DNA of 64,000 nt from Enterococcus asini ATCC 700915 (GTDB taxonomy: Bacteria; Bacillota; Bacilli; Lactobacillales; Enterococcaceae). Shown in pieces: positions 27,176-37,333 of this stretch. The notes beneath the pieces were generated by a model. That model saw nothing but the letters and a program-made list of their open reading frames with translations, did not search any database and was not told the origin of the DNA. The DNA is taken from assembly GCF_000407365.1 (NCBI RefSeq), contig NZ_ASVU01000001.1, positions 1,831,501-1,895,500 of the forward strand, written 5' to 3'. Positions within the stretch are counted from its first letter, which is position 1. The number at the start of each line of letters is the position of its first letter. The position numbers were made by a program, and so were the translations under genes.

Positions 27176-27204
27176 TTGTTTTTTTGAATTTGTTATGTTA
27201 CAGT
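27176..27204 (+). promoter_or_regulatory. Promoter of xerC-hslV-hslU-codY
   Basis: TTGTTT (27176-27181), 17 bp, TACAGT (27199-27204) with TG one base upstream. It lies 34 bp before the xerC start codon and beyond the upstream terminator. Confidence 0.7.
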
Positions 27205-27237
27205 ATTCTCGTGCCAAAGGAAGGTGAGGTTTTTGCC

Positions 27238-28122
27238 ATGGATTGGCCCAGTGAATTTTATCGTTATTTAGAGGTTGAAAGGGGATACTCAAAAAAAACC
27301 GTTGAAGCCTACAGTCGCGATTTTCATGATTTTCAGATGTTTTTAAATGATACCGGAAGTCCTGACTATTTAGCTGTAGATCATCGGGATGTCCGAATTT
27401 ATCTGGCCTTTTTAAACGATCAGAACTACAGTCGTAATACCATTAGTCGTAAAATTGCCAGCTTGCGTTCTTTTTATCAGTATTTATTGCGAGAAGAAGC
27501 CATCGAGGAAAATCCTTTTACCTATGTTCACTTGAAAAAGAAAACGGCTAAATTGCCCCGCTTTTTTTATGAACAAGAAATGCAAGCCTTGTTTGACGCT
27601 GTTGCTGGTGAGGAACCTTTGCAACAACGGAATCGCAGTTTGCTAGAAGTTCTCTATGGTTCTGGCTTACGGGTCAGCGAATGTGCCAATCTAAAACTAG
27701 GGGACATCGACTGGTCGGCAGAAGTTTTACTTGTCCTGGGAAAAGGTAACAAAGAGCGCTATGCTCCTTTTAGTCGCCATGCAAAGGATGCTTTGCAAGA
27801 GTATATAGCCAATGGGCGCAAAGCTTTGATGAAAAAGACGGATCATGACTTTGTTTTCGTCAACAATCGAGGAGGGCCGGTGACCGCGCGAGGCATCGCC
27901 TACATTTTGGATCAAATTATCAAACGCAGTAGTCTCGACAGTCAGATTCATCCTCATATGTTGCGGCACACGTTTGCTACTCACTTATTAAACAACGGGG
28001 CGGATATGCGAACCGTCCAAGAACTTTTAGGCCATGTGAATCTTTCGTCAACGCAAATTTACACTCACGTGACCAAAGAAAGTTTGCAAAAAAATTATCG
28101 CCACTTTCACCCCCGAGCATAA
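27238..28122 (+). CDS. xerC: Tyrosine recombinase XerC
   Basis: A 294-residue tyrosine recombinase that, with XerD/XerS-type partners, resolves chromosome dimers at dif. The N-terminal SAM-like core-binding domain begins [20 protein letters not shown]. The catalytic residues are Arg145 (GSGLRVSE), His240 and Arg243 ([10 protein letters not shown]), His266 (LGHVNLS) and nucleophile Tyr275 (QIYTHV). ATG 27238 follows AAAGGAAGGTGAGG. The gene heads an operon with hslV, hslU and codY, an order well conserved in Firmicutes. Confidence 0.96.
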   Translation: MDWPSEFYRYLEVERGYSKKTVEAYSRDFHDFQMFLNDTGSPDYLAVDHRDVRIYLAFLNDQNYSRNTISRKIASLRSFYQYLLREEAIEENPFTYVHLKKKTAKLPRFFYEQEMQALFDAVAGEEPLQQRNRSLLEVLYGSGLRVSECANLKLGDIDWSAEVLLVLGKGNKERYAPFSRHAKDALQEYIANGRKALMKKTDHDFVFVNNRGGPVTARGIAYILDQIIKRSSLDSQIHPHMLRHTFATHLLNNGADMRTVQELLGHVNLSSTQIYTHVTKESLQKNYRHFHPRA

Positions 28123-28172
28123 TTTGCTCACTAAGGGAAGTTGATTTTTACACAAAACGGAGGCAGTTATTT

Positions 28173-28718
28173 ATGGAATCACAATTTCACTCCACTACGA
28201 TTTGCGCGGTGGAAAAAGATGGACACTTTGCTATGGCCGGGGACGGTCAGGTAACGATGGGAGAATCCGTCGTTATGAAAGGTACCGCTCGTAAAGTTCG
28301 CCGGATTTATAATGGCGAAGTCGTGGTTGGCTTTGCCGGTAGTGTCGCAGACGCATTTACTTTAGAAGAAAAATTTGAAGGCAAGCTCAATGAATATAAC
28401 GGCAACTTGCAACGAGCCGCTGTGGAGTTGGCCCAAGAATGGCGGACCCAACAGTCCATGCAAAAACTAGAAGCCATGTTAATTGTCATGAATGACAAAG
28501 AAATGCTTTTGGTTTCTGGAACCGGGGAAGTCATCACTCCAGACGATGGTATTTTGGCTATCGGCTCTGGTGGAAACTACGCTCTAGCGGCAGCTCGAGC
28601 AATGAAACAATACGGAGGCGATTTGTCAGCGAAAGAAATCGCCGAAAACTCCTTGAATATCGCAGCGGATATTTGTGTCTTTACCAATCACAATATCATC
28701 GTGGAAGAAACCAAGTAA
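28173..28718 (+). CDS. hslV: ATP-dependent protease subunit HslV (ClpQ)
   Basis: A 181-residue proteolytic subunit of the HslUV (ClpQY) complex, a proteasome-like N-terminal-nucleophile peptidase forming two stacked hexamers. The block [27 protein letters not shown] contains the TT pair that supplies the catalytic threonine in family members; seven residues precede it, so the active form should be trimmed, or another N-terminal residue used as in Bacillus Clp[15 protein letters not shown] is also typical. SD ACGGAGG is upstream. It is followed by hslU 11 bp later. Confidence 0.96.
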   Translation: MESQFHSTTICAVEKDGHFAMAGDGQVTMGESVVMKGTARKVRRIYNGEVVVGFAGSVADAFTLEEKFEGKLNEYNGNLQRAAVELAQEWRTQQSMQKLEAMLIVMNDKEMLLVSGTGEVITPDDGILAIGSGGNYALAAARAMKQYGGDLSAKEIAENSLNIAADICVFTNHNIIVEETK

Positions 28719-28729
28719 GGAGAGAAACT

Positions 28730-30124
28730 ATGTCAACCATGAATCAAACCCCAAGAGAAATTGTCAAAGAGCTCGATCAGTACATTGTCGGGCAAAAAGA
28801 TGCTAAAAAAGCCGTAGCCGTAGCTTTGCGCAATCGCTATCGCCGGCAACAATTGGATGACGAAATGCAACAAGAAGTCACCCCCAAAAATATGCTCATG
28901 ATCGGGCCTACCGGTGTCGGAAAAACGGAAATCGCCCGCCGCTTAGCAAAAATCGTGGATGCACCTTTTGTGAAGGTAGAAGCAACTAAATTTACCGAAG
29001 TCGGCTATGTGGGCCGCGATGTGGAATCCATGGTGCGAGATTTGGTGGAAAATGCTATCCAAATCGTGCGGAAACAACAATACAGTCGGGTCTATGCCCG
29101 TGCGGTGAAAAAAGCCAATCGCCGGTTAGTAAAAGTCTTAGTTCCCGGCATTAAAAAGGAACAAAAGAAATCTAGTAATCCTTACGAACAAATGATGAAT
29201 ATGTTCAATGGAGGCAATCAACCGGAAGAACCAAAAGAAGAATTGACAGAAGAAATCAAAGTCAATCGCCAGACGGTTTTCGAACAACTGGAAAAAGGTC
29301 TTTTGGACAATCGGGAAGTCACTATTGAAATCGAAGAACCGAAAGTCGTACCACCGATGAATAACGGCTTGGAACAAATGGGCATTGATTTAAATGAAAC
29401 ATTAGGTGCTTTGCGTCCGGCTCAAAAGCAAGAACGGACAGTCACAGTGAAAGAAGCGCGGGAGCTTTTAGTTCAAGAAGAATCAGCGAAGTTGGTCAAC
29501 GATGGGGATATCCACAGTGAAGCCATCGCCTTGGCTGGTTCCAACGGGATTATTTTTATCGATGAAATCGACAAGATCACTTCTAAGTCACAGCAATCTG
29601 CGGATGTTTCTAGAGAAGGGGTCCAGCGAGATATCTTGCCTATCGTGGAAGGTTCTCAGGTCAACACGAAGTACGGCGTGATTCAAACCGATCATATCTT
29701 GTTTATCGCATCCGGTGCCTTTCACGTGTCCAAACCTAGTGATCTGATTCCCGAATTACAAGGGCGTTTCCCGATTCGCGTGGAATTAAATGACTTAACG
29801 GCAGAAGACTTTACTAAGATTTTGACGGAACCAAACAATGCTTTGATTAAGCAATACGTGGCATTGTTAGCAACAGAAAATGTCCAAGTAACCTTTACCC
29901 AAGAAGCATTGGCAAAGATTGCGCAAATCGCTTTTGATGTGAACCGGGACACGGACAATATCGGAGCACGACGGTTGCACACGATTTTGGAAAAACTGTT
30001 AGAAGACTTGTTGTTTGAAGCACCAGAGATGCAAATGGCGGAAATCACGATTACGGAAAGTTATGTCAATGACAAATTAGCTGCAATTGTTTCCGATCAA
30101 GACCTTAGTCGGTTTATTTTGTAA
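28730..30124 (+). CDS. hslU: ATP-dependent protease ATPase subunit HslU (ClpY)
   Basis: A 464-residue AAA+ unfoldase partner of HslV. Walker [10 protein letters not shown] (about residue 60), Walker B IIFIDEID, the pore-loop region [15 protein letters not shown] and the I domain insert (about 110-240) are recognisable. The C-terminal LSRFIL tail is the part that inserts into HslV and activates it. ATG 28730 follows AAGGAGAGAAACT, 11 bp after hslV. It is followed directly by codY, consistent with a single transcript. Confidence 0.96.
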   Translation: MSTMNQTPREIVKELDQYIVGQKDAKKAVAVALRNRYRRQQLDDEMQQEVTPKNMLMIGPTGVGKTEIARRLAKIVDAPFVKVEATKFTEVGYVGRDVESMVRDLVENAIQIVRKQQYSRVYARAVKKANRRLVKVLVPGIKKEQKKSSNPYEQMMNMFNGGNQPEEPKEELTEEIKVNRQTVFEQLEKGLLDNREVTIEIEEPKVVPPMNNGLEQMGIDLNETLGALRPAQKQERTVTVKEARELLVQEESAKLVNDGDIHSEAIALAGSNGIIFIDEIDKITSKSQQSADVSREGVQRDILPIVEGSQVNTKYGVIQTDHILFIASGAFHVSKPSDLIPELQGRFPIRVELNDLTAEDFTKILTEPNNALIKQYVALLATENVQVTFTQEALAKIAQIAFDVNRDTDNIGARRLHTILEKLLEDLLFEAPEMQMAEITITESYVNDKLAAIVSDQDLSRFIL

Positions 30125-30142
30125 GAGAGAGTGGAGAAGAAG

Positions 30143-30934
30143 ATGGAATCCTTATTAGAAAAAACGCGTCAAATCAATGAATTGTTGCAACAAAAAAACA
30201 CCTTTGATATGAAGTCAGACCTACCTTATGACAAGATGGCGATGATTTTAGGGGATGTGTTGGATGCCAACAGTTACATCATTAATAATGAAGGGACCTT
30301 GCTCGGCTTCAATGAAAAGCATGACGTGAACAACCAGCGAGTGAAGAGCATGTTTGTGGAAAAACAATTTCCAAAACAATACACGGATGCTTTGGATCAT
30401 TTAGGCAAAACCGAAGCCAACATCTCCATTGATAGCGATATGACTGCTTTTCCAGTGGAAAGCCGGGAACAATACCCTAACGGTGTGACCACAGTGGTGC
30501 CGATGTTCGGTGCTGGAGAACGCTTGGGAACGATTATTTTGGCTCGGGTGGATGCGCCTTTTACCGAAGAAGACCTTGTCTTGGCGGAATACAGTGCCAC
30601 AGTAGTTGGGATGCAATTCTTGTATCAAAAATCTCGTCATATTGAAGAAGATGTCCGCAGTGCCACAGCAGTCCAAATGGCAATCAATACGTTGTCTTAC
30701 AGTGAATTAAAAGCAGTCCAAGCGATTTTTGAAGCTTTGGATGGGGATGAAGGACGATTGACGGCATCGAATATCGCTGATAAAATTGGAATTACCCGTT
30801 CCGTTATCGTAAATGCTTTGCGCAAACTGGAATCTGCTGGAATTATCGAATCACGTTCTCTCGGGATGAAAGGTACGTATTTACGCGTGTTAAACGGACG
30901 TTTCAAAGAAGAATTGGAAAAACATAACTATTAA
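30143..30934 (+). CDS. codY: GTP-sensing pleiotropic transcriptional regulator CodY
   Basis: A 263-residue CodY. It senses branched-chain amino acids through an N-terminal GAF domain, and GTP in many species, and represses nutrient-scavenging and metabolic genes. The C-terminal winged helix-turn-helix reads ASNIADKIGITRSVIVNALRKLE followed by SRSLGMKGTYLRVLN. ATG 30143 is chosen with GGAG 6 nt upstream; GTG 30131 is an in-frame alternative. It is last in xerC-hslVU-codY, and a CodY-like box sits at the operon promoter, suggesting autoregulation. Confidence 0.97.
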   Translation: MESLLEKTRQINELLQQKNTFDMKSDLPYDKMAMILGDVLDANSYIINNEGTLLGFNEKHDVNNQRVKSMFVEKQFPKQYTDALDHLGKTEANISIDSDMTAFPVESREQYPNGVTTVVPMFGAGERLGTIILARVDAPFTEEDLVLAEYSATVVGMQFLYQKSRHIEEDVRSATAVQMAINTLSYSELKAVQAIFEALDGDEGRLTASNIADKIGITRSVIVNALRKLESAGIIESRSLGMKGTYLRVLNGRFKEELEKHNY

Positions 30935-31013
30935 AATCTGCTGGCGGATAATGTGAGAAGTCTGTGGCACTGGAAGTACAGTCAGGTTAGCAGAAAAGCA
31001 GGAGGCCGATGGT

Positions 31014-31889
31014 ATGACAGTAACGATTGAAAATGGACAGTTGATTGCCAAGATTGCCGAAAAAGGCGCGGAGTTGCAAAGTTTGCAAAGCCGTGACACA
31101 AGTCGGGAGTATATTTGGCAAGCCGACCCCGAATACTGGGGCAAGCATGCGCCGATTCTCTTTCCGATTGTGGGGGCGCTAAAGGATGGTCGCTACCGCT
31201 ACGAAGGGCAAGAATACGAATTGCCTCGTCATGGTTTTGCCCGGGACCGAGAGTTTACCGTGATTGAGCAAACCCAAGATTCGGTAACTTTGCAACTAGT
31301 GGCTGATGAAGCGACGCGGACAGTTTATCCCTTTGATTTTGCCTTAAATGTTCATTACGAATTAGGCGGGGAAGGCTTGCAAGTCCGCTACGAGGTGCAT
31401 AATCCTAGTCAAAAAGAACTGTTCTTTTCCATCGGTGGGCATCCCGCTTTTAACGTACCTTTAGAGGATAACTTAACCTTTGAAGATTATTACTTGGCTT
31501 TTTCACCGATGAAATCACGGATTGAATTACCCCTATCTGGTAATTTCATCGATATGAGTCAGCGGACGCTTGGTGCAACCAATACTAACTTGCGTTTGAC
31601 CCATGATCTCTTTCAAAATGATGCTTTGATCTATGAGACCAAAGGCTTGACCAGCGTGACCATTGCCAGTGAAAAATCGCCTCACAGTGTCCGCGTGGCC
31701 TTTAATGATATGGCTTACGTGGGTATTTGGACACCTTATCCCAAAGCGGCTCCTTTCTTATGTATTGAGCCTTGGGCTGGGGTGGCGGACACCACAGATG
31801 CTACCGGTGAGTTAACGGAAAAATTAGGCATTCAAAAATTAGCTCCCGGAGCCACATTCCGGACCAAATACGCGATTATCGTGAAGTAG
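31014..31889 (+). CDS. Aldose 1-epimerase family protein (LacX/YihR-like)
   Basis: A 291-residue galactose-mutarotase-fold protein of the group related to LacX and hexose-6-phosphate epimerases. The segments APILFPIVGALKDGRYRYEG, LPRHGFARDREF, SIGGHPAFNVP and CIEPWAGVADT carry the usual His, Asp and Glu residues of the active cleft. It would interconvert anomers of a sugar or sugar phosphate. SD AGGAGGCCGATGGT lies upstream. It is isolated from sugar-transport genes and shares a bidirectional terminator with plsY, so the substrate cannot be inferred from context. Confidence 0.9.
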   Translation: MTVTIENGQLIAKIAEKGAELQSLQSRDTSREYIWQADPEYWGKHAPILFPIVGALKDGRYRYEGQEYELPRHGFARDREFTVIEQTQDSVTLQLVADEATRTVYPFDFALNVHYELGGEGLQVRYEVHNPSQKELFFSIGGHPAFNVPLEDNLTFEDYYLAFSPMKSRIELPLSGNFIDMSQRTLGATNTNLRLTHDLFQNDALIYETKGLTSVTIASEKSPHSVRVAFNDMAYVGIWTPYPKAAPFLCIEPWAGVADTTDATGELTEKLGIQKLAPGATFRTKYAIIVK

Positions 31890-31910
31890 GCTCGGGAAAA
31901 ATCAGCAATT

Positions 31911-31965
31911 AAAAAAGCTACTCTCAACTTTCGCTAAAGGAAAGTGAGAGTAGCTCTTATTTTTG
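31911..31965. terminator. Bidirectional terminator between the epimerase gene and plsY
   Basis: GCTACTCTCAACTTTC pairs with GAAAGTGAGAGTAGC, with an A-run before it and a T-rich stretch after it, serving both converging genes. Confidence 0.92.
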
Positions 31966-32583
31966 ATTTAAACCAAAAGGCACGCGGTTTTCGGTACCGG
32001 CTTTGATGCGCTTGATATTTTCTCGATGGCGAATGAAGATGAAAATCGTCACACCAGCTGCAATCAAGGTCAAAAGCCAGTTGTGCTCGGGTAAGATGGT
32101 CGGCCAGACATAAGGCAAGATGATCGTAGAGAGGGTCACTAGTACAGCAGCAATCATACTGGATAAAGAAACCATGCTACTGATAAAGAGACAAACCAAA
32201 AAGAGCACAACGGAATAAAGAAAGAATAAAGGGCTGTAAGCTAATAACATCCCGGCGCTGGTGGCCACGGCTTTGCCCCCTTTAAAACCGGCGAATACCG
32301 GGAAGGTGTGGCCGAGAATCGCAAAAACCCCAAACCACAAAGGATTGACATTATCCAAGTGAAAAAGGGTCGGCAACAAGGTGGCTAAGGTTCCTTTTAA
32401 GATGTCCATGAGTAAGACGACGATGCCCGCTGGTTTGCCTAAGACGCGAAAGGTGTTGGTAGTGCCAGAATTGCCACTGCCAAATTGGCGAATGTCTTTG
32501 CCGTAGAAGAGTTTGCCAATCCAGACTCCGGAAGGTATCGAGCCCAAGAGATAGGCCACGGCTAATAAAATAACAATTTTCAT
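31957..32583 (-). CDS. plsY: Acyl-phosphate glycerol-3-phosphate acyltransferase PlsY
   Basis: A 208-residue membrane enzyme that acylates glycerol-3-phosphate from acyl-phosphate, the first step of phospholipid synthesis. The three conserved motifs are seen: [14 protein letters not shown] with [17 protein letters not shown], then [12 protein letters not shown], and the C-terminal [12 protein letters not shown]. About five membrane helices are expected. It is divergent from parE, as in many Gram-positive genomes. The SD on the minus strand is AAGAGGT, about 6 nt before ATG. Confidence 0.96.
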   Translation of the reverse strand: MKIVILLAVAYLLGSIPSGVWIGKLFYGKDIRQFGSGNSGTTNTFRVLGKPAGIVVLLMDILKGTLATLLPTLFHLDNVNPLWFGVFAILGHTFPVFAGFKGGKAVATSAGMLLAYSPLFFLYSVVLFLVCLFISSMVSLSSMIAAVLVTLSTIILPYVWPTILPEHNWLLTLIAAGVTIFIFIRHRENIKRIKAGTENRVPFGLNQK

Positions 32584-32684
32584 ATAATACCTCTTTTCTA
32601 AACTAGGGCAATTTTAGCATGAATCCAGAAAGGGGACAATACAATTTCAGGTTTTCTCTTTTTTTCCCGAGGAATTTGAAGTAT

Positions 32685-32690
32685 TATAAT
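32685..32690 (+). promoter_or_regulatory. -10 element of the parE-parC promoter
   Basis: Exact TATAAT about 43 bp before the TTG start of parE. The -35 region is a T-rich tract (TTTTTC or TTTTCC) rather than TTGACA. Confidence 0.55.
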
Positions 32691-32732
32691 ATGTGGCCTT
32701 TTGGCGCATTTCCAGATAAAGGAGAGTTTGCT

Positions 32733-34787
32733 TTGGCGAAATCAACGAACAAAAACGAATACAACGACGCTTCGATCCAGGTGCTAGAGGGATTAGAAGC
32801 CGTACGAAAACGGCCGGGAATGTACATTGGTTCCACGGACGGCCGAGGCTTACATCATTTAGTTTATGAGATTGTGGACAATGCCGTGGACGAAGCTTTG
32901 TCCGGTTTTGGCAATCATATTGAAGTAACTTTAAACAAAGACAACAGTGTCACCGTCGTGGATAGTGGTCGGGGGATGCCAGTGGGGATGCATGCTTCCG
33001 GGATTCCTACGGTGGAAGTCATCTTCACTGTGCTCCATGCCGGTGGGAAATTCGGGCAAGGGGGCTACAAGACCTCTGGTGGTCTTCACGGGGTGGGGGC
33101 CAGCGTGGTTAACGCCTTGTCCAAGTGGCTAACGGTAAACATCGTCCGTGATGGCGTGGAGTATGAAGAACGCTTTATCAATGGTGGCAAACCTCAAGGG
33201 ACGCTGAAAAAAATCGGCAAGACCAAACGCCCGAATGGAACCAAAGTGACCTTTTTACCTGATGATAGCATCTTTACCACGGTGCATTTTTCTTACGATA
33301 CGTTGGCCGAACGTTTGCGGGAATCTGCCTTTTTACTGCGAGGCGTCAAGATTACATTGACCGACTTGCGGGAAGCAGAACACAAAACCGAGGTTTTCCA
33401 TTACGAAGAAGGCATCAAGGAGTTCGTGGATTATTTAAATGAAGAAAAAGACACGCTAACACCGGTGATGTACTTCAGTGGGGAAAAAGAAGGCATCGAA
33501 GTGGAAATCGCCTTCCAATATAACGATGGGTATTCCGAAAACATCCTGTCTTTCGTCAATAACGTGCGCACAAAAGACGGCGGGACTCACGAAGCCGGGA
33601 TGAAAGCTTCCATGACCAAGGCTTTTAATGAATACGCCCGGAAAGTGGGCTTGTTGAAAGAAAAAGACCGGAACTTAGAAGGCTCTGATTTCCGCGAAGG
33701 GTTGGCGGCGGTGCTCTCCTTGCGCATCCCGGAAAACCTATTGCAATTTGAAGGCCAAACAAAGGAGAAACTTGGTACGCCGATTGCTCGGAATGCCGTG
33801 GACGGTGTCCTTGGGGAACAGCTGGGCTTTTTCCTACAAGAAAATAGTGAAATGAGCCAAATGTTAGTGCGAAAAGCGGTGAAGGCTCGGGAAGCCCGGG
33901 AAGCTGCCAGAAAAGCTCGAGAAGAAAGTCGCAATGGCAAGAAGCGCAAAAAAGGCGAGTCCTTATTGTCCGGAAAACTAACACCGGCCCAATCTCGTAA
34001 CCCGAAGAAAAATGAACTGTTCCTAGTGGAAGGTGATTCCGCCGGGGGCAGTGCCAAGCAAGGACGGGATCGGAAATTCCAAGCGATTTTGCCTTTGCGG
34101 GGGAAAGTCATCAATACGGAAAAAGCCAAGATGCAAGACATCTTGAAAAACGAAGAGATCAATACCGTGATTTACACCATTGGCGCCGGTGTGGGACCGG
34201 AGTTTGCGATTGAAGATGCCAATTACGACAAAGTCATTATCATGACGGATGCGGATACCGATGGGGCCCACATTCAAGTGTTGCTTTTGACGTTCTTCTA
34301 TCGTTATATGAAACCATTGATCGAAGCTGGTCGGGTTTACATTGCCTTGCCTCCTTTGTATAAAGTATCGAAAGGCACTGGGAAAAAAGCGGTATTAGAA
34401 TACGCTTGGACGGATGAAGAGTTGCAAAGTGTGATTCAAAAAGTTGGCAAAGGCTATATGCTACAACGCTACAAAGGTCTCGGGGAAATGAACGCGGAAC
34501 AACTATGGGAAACCACTATGGATCCAGAAACTCGGACTTTGGTGCGGGTGCGTATTGACGATGCGGCTCAAGCAGAACGCCGGGTAACGACCTTAATGGG
34601 GGACAAAGTCGAACCCCGCCGTCGTTGGATTGAATCCCATGTGCAGTTCACATTGGAAGAAGACGGTAGCATTTTGGAGAACAAAGAAACCGATAACGGT
34701 ACCTTTGAAACTGTCTCAGAAGCAGTCACACCGGAAGCTAATTCCGAAGCAGCAACCGACGAAATCAGCTTATTCGATTTGGAATAG
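32733..34787 (+). CDS. parE: DNA topoisomerase IV subunit B
   Basis: A 684-residue ATPase subunit of topoisomerase IV, which decatenates daughter chromosomes. GHKL ATP-binding motifs VDNAVDEAL, DSGRGMPVG and GGLHGVGASVVNALS are present, as is the TOPRIM EGDSAGGSAKQGRDRKFQ with PLRGKVINTEKA and MTDADTDGAH. INTEKAKMQ and pairing with parC mark it as ParE rather than GyrB. The start is TTG at 32733: AAAGGAGAG lies 6 nt upstream and LAKSTNKNEYNDASIQVLEGLE aligns with the family start. The upstream extension overlaps the promoter. The C-terminal 45 residues are Glu/Thr-rich. Confidence 0.95.
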   Translation: MAKSTNKNEYNDASIQVLEGLEAVRKRPGMYIGSTDGRGLHHLVYEIVDNAVDEALSGFGNHIEVTLNKDNSVTVVDSGRGMPVGMHASGIPTVEVIFTVLHAGGKFGQGGYKTSGGLHGVGASVVNALSKWLTVNIVRDGVEYEERFINGGKPQGTLKKIGKTKRPNGTKVTFLPDDSIFTTVHFSYDTLAERLRESAFLLRGVKITLTDLREAEHKTEVFHYEEGIKEFVDYLNEEKDTLTPVMYFSGEKEGIEVEIAFQYNDGYSENILSFVNNVRTKDGGTHEAGMKASMTKAFNEYARKVGLLKEKDRNLEGSDFREGLAAVLSLRIPENLLQFEGQTKEKLGTPIARNAVDGVLGEQLGFFLQENSEMSQMLVRKAVKAREAREAARKAREESRNGKKRKKGESLLSGKLTPAQSRNPKKNELFLVEGDSAGGSAKQGRDRKFQAILPLRGKVINTEKAKMQDILKNEEINTVIYTIGAGVGPEFAIEDANYDKVIIMTDADTDGAHIQVLLLTFFYRYMKPLIEAGRVYIALPPLYKVSKGTGKKAVLEYAWTDEELQSVIQKVGKGYMLQRYKGLGEMNAEQLWETTMDPETRTLVRVRIDDAAQAERRVTTLMGDKVEPRRRWIESHVQFTLEEDGSILENKETDNGTFETVSEAVTPEANSEAATDEISLFDLE

Positions 34788-34820
34788 GTCAGATTCCTGG
34801 CTAGAAATGGAGGAGCTTTT

Positions 34821-37286
34821 TTGGAACACAATCACAACATTCAAGAGTTGACGCTAGAAGAGGTCATGGGTGATCGCTTCGGGCGCTATTCAAAATACAT
34901 CATTCAAGAACGGGCTTTGCCAGATATCCGTGACGGACTAAAACCGGTACAACGGCGGATTTTATTTGCCATGAACAAGGACGGCAATACGTACGATAAA
35001 GCCTTTCGGAAATCGGCTAAGTCTGTAGGGAACATCATGGGGAATTACCATCCCCATGGAGATAGCAGTATTTACGAAGCCATGGTGCGCCTAAGTCAAG
35101 ACTGGAAACTACGGGAAGTCTTGATTGAAATGCACGGGAACAACGGGAGCATGGACGGGGATCCGCCGGCAGCTATGCGGTATACGGAAGCACGCTTGTC
35201 CAAAGTCAGCGAAGAGTTGTTGGCGGATATCGAAAAAGAAACCGTGGACTTAGTCTGGAACTTTGACGACACGGAAAAAGAGCCCACGGTTTTACCCGCA
35301 CGATTTCCCAATCTTTTGGTCAATGGTTCCACCGGGATTTCCGCCGGTTATGCCACTGAGATTCCTACCCACAATCTAGGAGAAGTCATTGATGGCACGA
35401 TTTATTTGATTGACCATCCTAATGCTTCTTTGGATAAATTGATGGACTTCATCCCTGGACCGGATTTTCCCACTGGGGGAATCTTGCAAGGGGCGGCAGA
35501 GATCAAAAAAGCTTACGAAACCGGTAAAGGCAAAGTCATTTTGCGTTCGGTGACGGACATTGAAACACTAAAAGGCGGCAAAGAACAAATCGTCATCACG
35601 GAAATTCCTTACGAAGTCAACAAAGCCAGCCTGGTGAAGAAGATGGACGAGGTGCGCTTGAATAAGAAAATCGACGGTATCGCCGAAGTCCGAGATGAAT
35701 CCGACCGGACCGGCTTGCGCATTGTGGTGGAATTAAAGAAAGAAGCCAACGCAGAAGGTATCTTGAATTACCTTTACAAAAATACCGACTTGCAGATTAA
35801 TTACAACTTTAATATGGTAGCAATCGACGAAATGCGCCCCCAACAAGTTGGACTTTTGCGCATTTTAAATAGCTATATCGCTCACCGTAAAGATGTCATC
35901 ACTCGCCGCAGTCGCTTTGAGTTGGAAAAAGCCAAAAAACGTCAGCATATCGTGGAAGGCTTGATTAAAGCTCTGTCGATTTTAGACGAAGTAATTGCTA
36001 CGATTAGAGGAAGTAAGGACAAACGGGACGCTAAGAACAACTTAGTATTAGAGCACGGCTTTACAGAAGAACAAGCGGAAGCCATTGTGAATTTGCAATT
36101 GTATCGTTTGACCAATACGGATATTACCGCTTTACGGGCGGAGGCAGAAGAACTGGCGGCGACCCTTTTGCGTTTGCGGAAGATTTTAGATGACGAACAA
36201 GAGTTGTTGAAAGTCATTAAAGCAGAATTGCGCAGTGTGAAAAAGCAATACGGCAATCCTCGTTTGACTAAAATTGAAGCGGAAATCAGCGAAATCAAGA
36301 TTGAAACGGAAGTCTTGATTGCTTCTGAGGATGTAGTTGTTACCGTGACCCATGATGGCTACTTGAAGCGCAGTAGTCTGCGGAGTTACCAGGCCTCAAA
36401 ACCGGAAGAAGTGGGGATGAAAGAAGGGGACCGGCTCTTGTACACGGGAGCGGTGAATACCTTGGATCATCTCTTGTTAGTGACCAATAAGGGCAATGTC
36501 ATCTATCGCCCGGTGCATGAATTAGCAGATCTAAAATGGAAGGAAATCGGGGAGCATATTAGCCAAACCATGCTCAGCTTAGCCATTGATGAGTCGATTC
36601 TAGCGGTCTTTACCTATAAAGAACTCGATCCGGCGAAACGCTTTGTTTTGATTACAAAAAATGGTCAGATCAAACAATCTCTGATGACGGACTTTGAACC
36701 TTGGCGGACCTATAAGAGTCGGCCTTTGACCATGATCAAGTTAAAAGCCGACGAAGATGAATTGGTTGCGGTCTACCTTGTTTCAGAGGACGAACCTTTG
36801 GATGTCTTCTTAGTGAGCCATCGTGGCTTTGGCTTGCGCTATGACTTAAATGAAGTGCCGGTGGTCGGTCCGAAAGCTGCTGGGGTGAAAGCAATGAATC
36901 TAAAAGACAATGACTTTGTAGTCAATGGTCTTTTGGTACTGGCAGAAGGGGACACGCTTGTGGTGATTGTGACCCAACGCGGTGCGGTAAAACGCATGCT
37001 CGCACAAGAGTTGAATGCTTTAGGGAGAGCCAAGAGAGGTCTGATGGTCTTACGGGAGTTAAAGAAAAATCCTCATCGCGTATTGTACATGGGGCCTGGG
37101 GAAGATCGTATACTCTTATTGCAAAATCAAAAGGGGCAATTACGAGAAGTGGCTACCAATCAGGTACCAATCGGTGAGCGGACCTCTAATGGTTCCTTCG
37201 TCCTGGACGAAAAAGAAGGGGGCACGGTGATCAGTGTCCACGAAATCATCGAGGCAGGATTACCGAAAGAAGATTCTGTTATATAA
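34821..37286 (+). CDS. parC: DNA topoisomerase IV subunit A
   Basis: An 821-residue breakage-reunion subunit of topoisomerase IV. Active-site Tyr121 is in AAMRYTEARLS. The quinolone-resistance-determining region reads HPHGDSSIYEAMVR, so the positions equivalent to E. coli Ser80 and Glu84 are Ser82 and Glu86, both wild type. The C-terminal part is a beta-pinwheel with degenerate repeats. The start is TTG (34821) behind ATGGAGGAG; the gene follows parE by 33 bp. A good terminator ends the operon. Confidence 0.96.
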   Translation: MEHNHNIQELTLEEVMGDRFGRYSKYIIQERALPDIRDGLKPVQRRILFAMNKDGNTYDKAFRKSAKSVGNIMGNYHPHGDSSIYEAMVRLSQDWKLREVLIEMHGNNGSMDGDPPAAMRYTEARLSKVSEELLADIEKETVDLVWNFDDTEKEPTVLPARFPNLLVNGSTGISAGYATEIPTHNLGEVIDGTIYLIDHPNASLDKLMDFIPGPDFPTGGILQGAAEIKKAYETGKGKVILRSVTDIETLKGGKEQIVITEIPYEVNKASLVKKMDEVRLNKKIDGIAEVRDESDRTGLRIVVELKKEANAEGILNYLYKNTDLQINYNFNMVAIDEMRPQQVGLLRILNSYIAHRKDVITRRSRFELEKAKKRQHIVEGLIKALSILDEVIATIRGSKDKRDAKNNLVLEHGFTEEQAEAIVNLQLYRLTNTDITALRAEAEELAATLLRLRKILDDEQELLKVIKAELRSVKKQYGNPRLTKIEAEISEIKIETEVLIASEDVVVTVTHDGYLKRSSLRSYQASKPEEVGMKEGDRLLYTGAVNTLDHLLLVTNKGNVIYRPVHELADLKWKEIGEHISQTMLSLAIDESILAVFTYKELDPAKRFVLITKNGQIKQSLMTDFEPWRTYKSRPLTMIKLKADEDELVAVYLVSEDEPLDVFLVSHRGFGLRYDLNEVPVVGPKAAGVKAMNLKDNDFVVNGLLVLAEGDTLVVIVTQRGAVKRMLAQELNALGRAKRGLMVLRELKKNPHRVLYMGPGEDRILLLQNQKGQLREVATNQVPIGERTSNGSFVLDEKEGGTVISVHEIIEAGLPKEDSVI

Positions 37287-37299
37287 ATTTCAACACACT

Positions 37300-37333
37300 C
37301 GTCCGTCTGTATTGATACAGACGGGCGTTTTTT
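37300..37333 (+). terminator. Terminator of parE-parC
   Basis: CGTCCGTCTGTA pairs with TACAGACGGGCG, one G-U pair, 4-nt loop, then T-rich. Confidence 0.9.

Noticed and set aside
33587-34162. Long antisense frame inside parE (191 codons)
   Set aside because: Antisense shadow of a strongly biased coding frame; low-complexity Ser/Phe/Arg composition and no SD.
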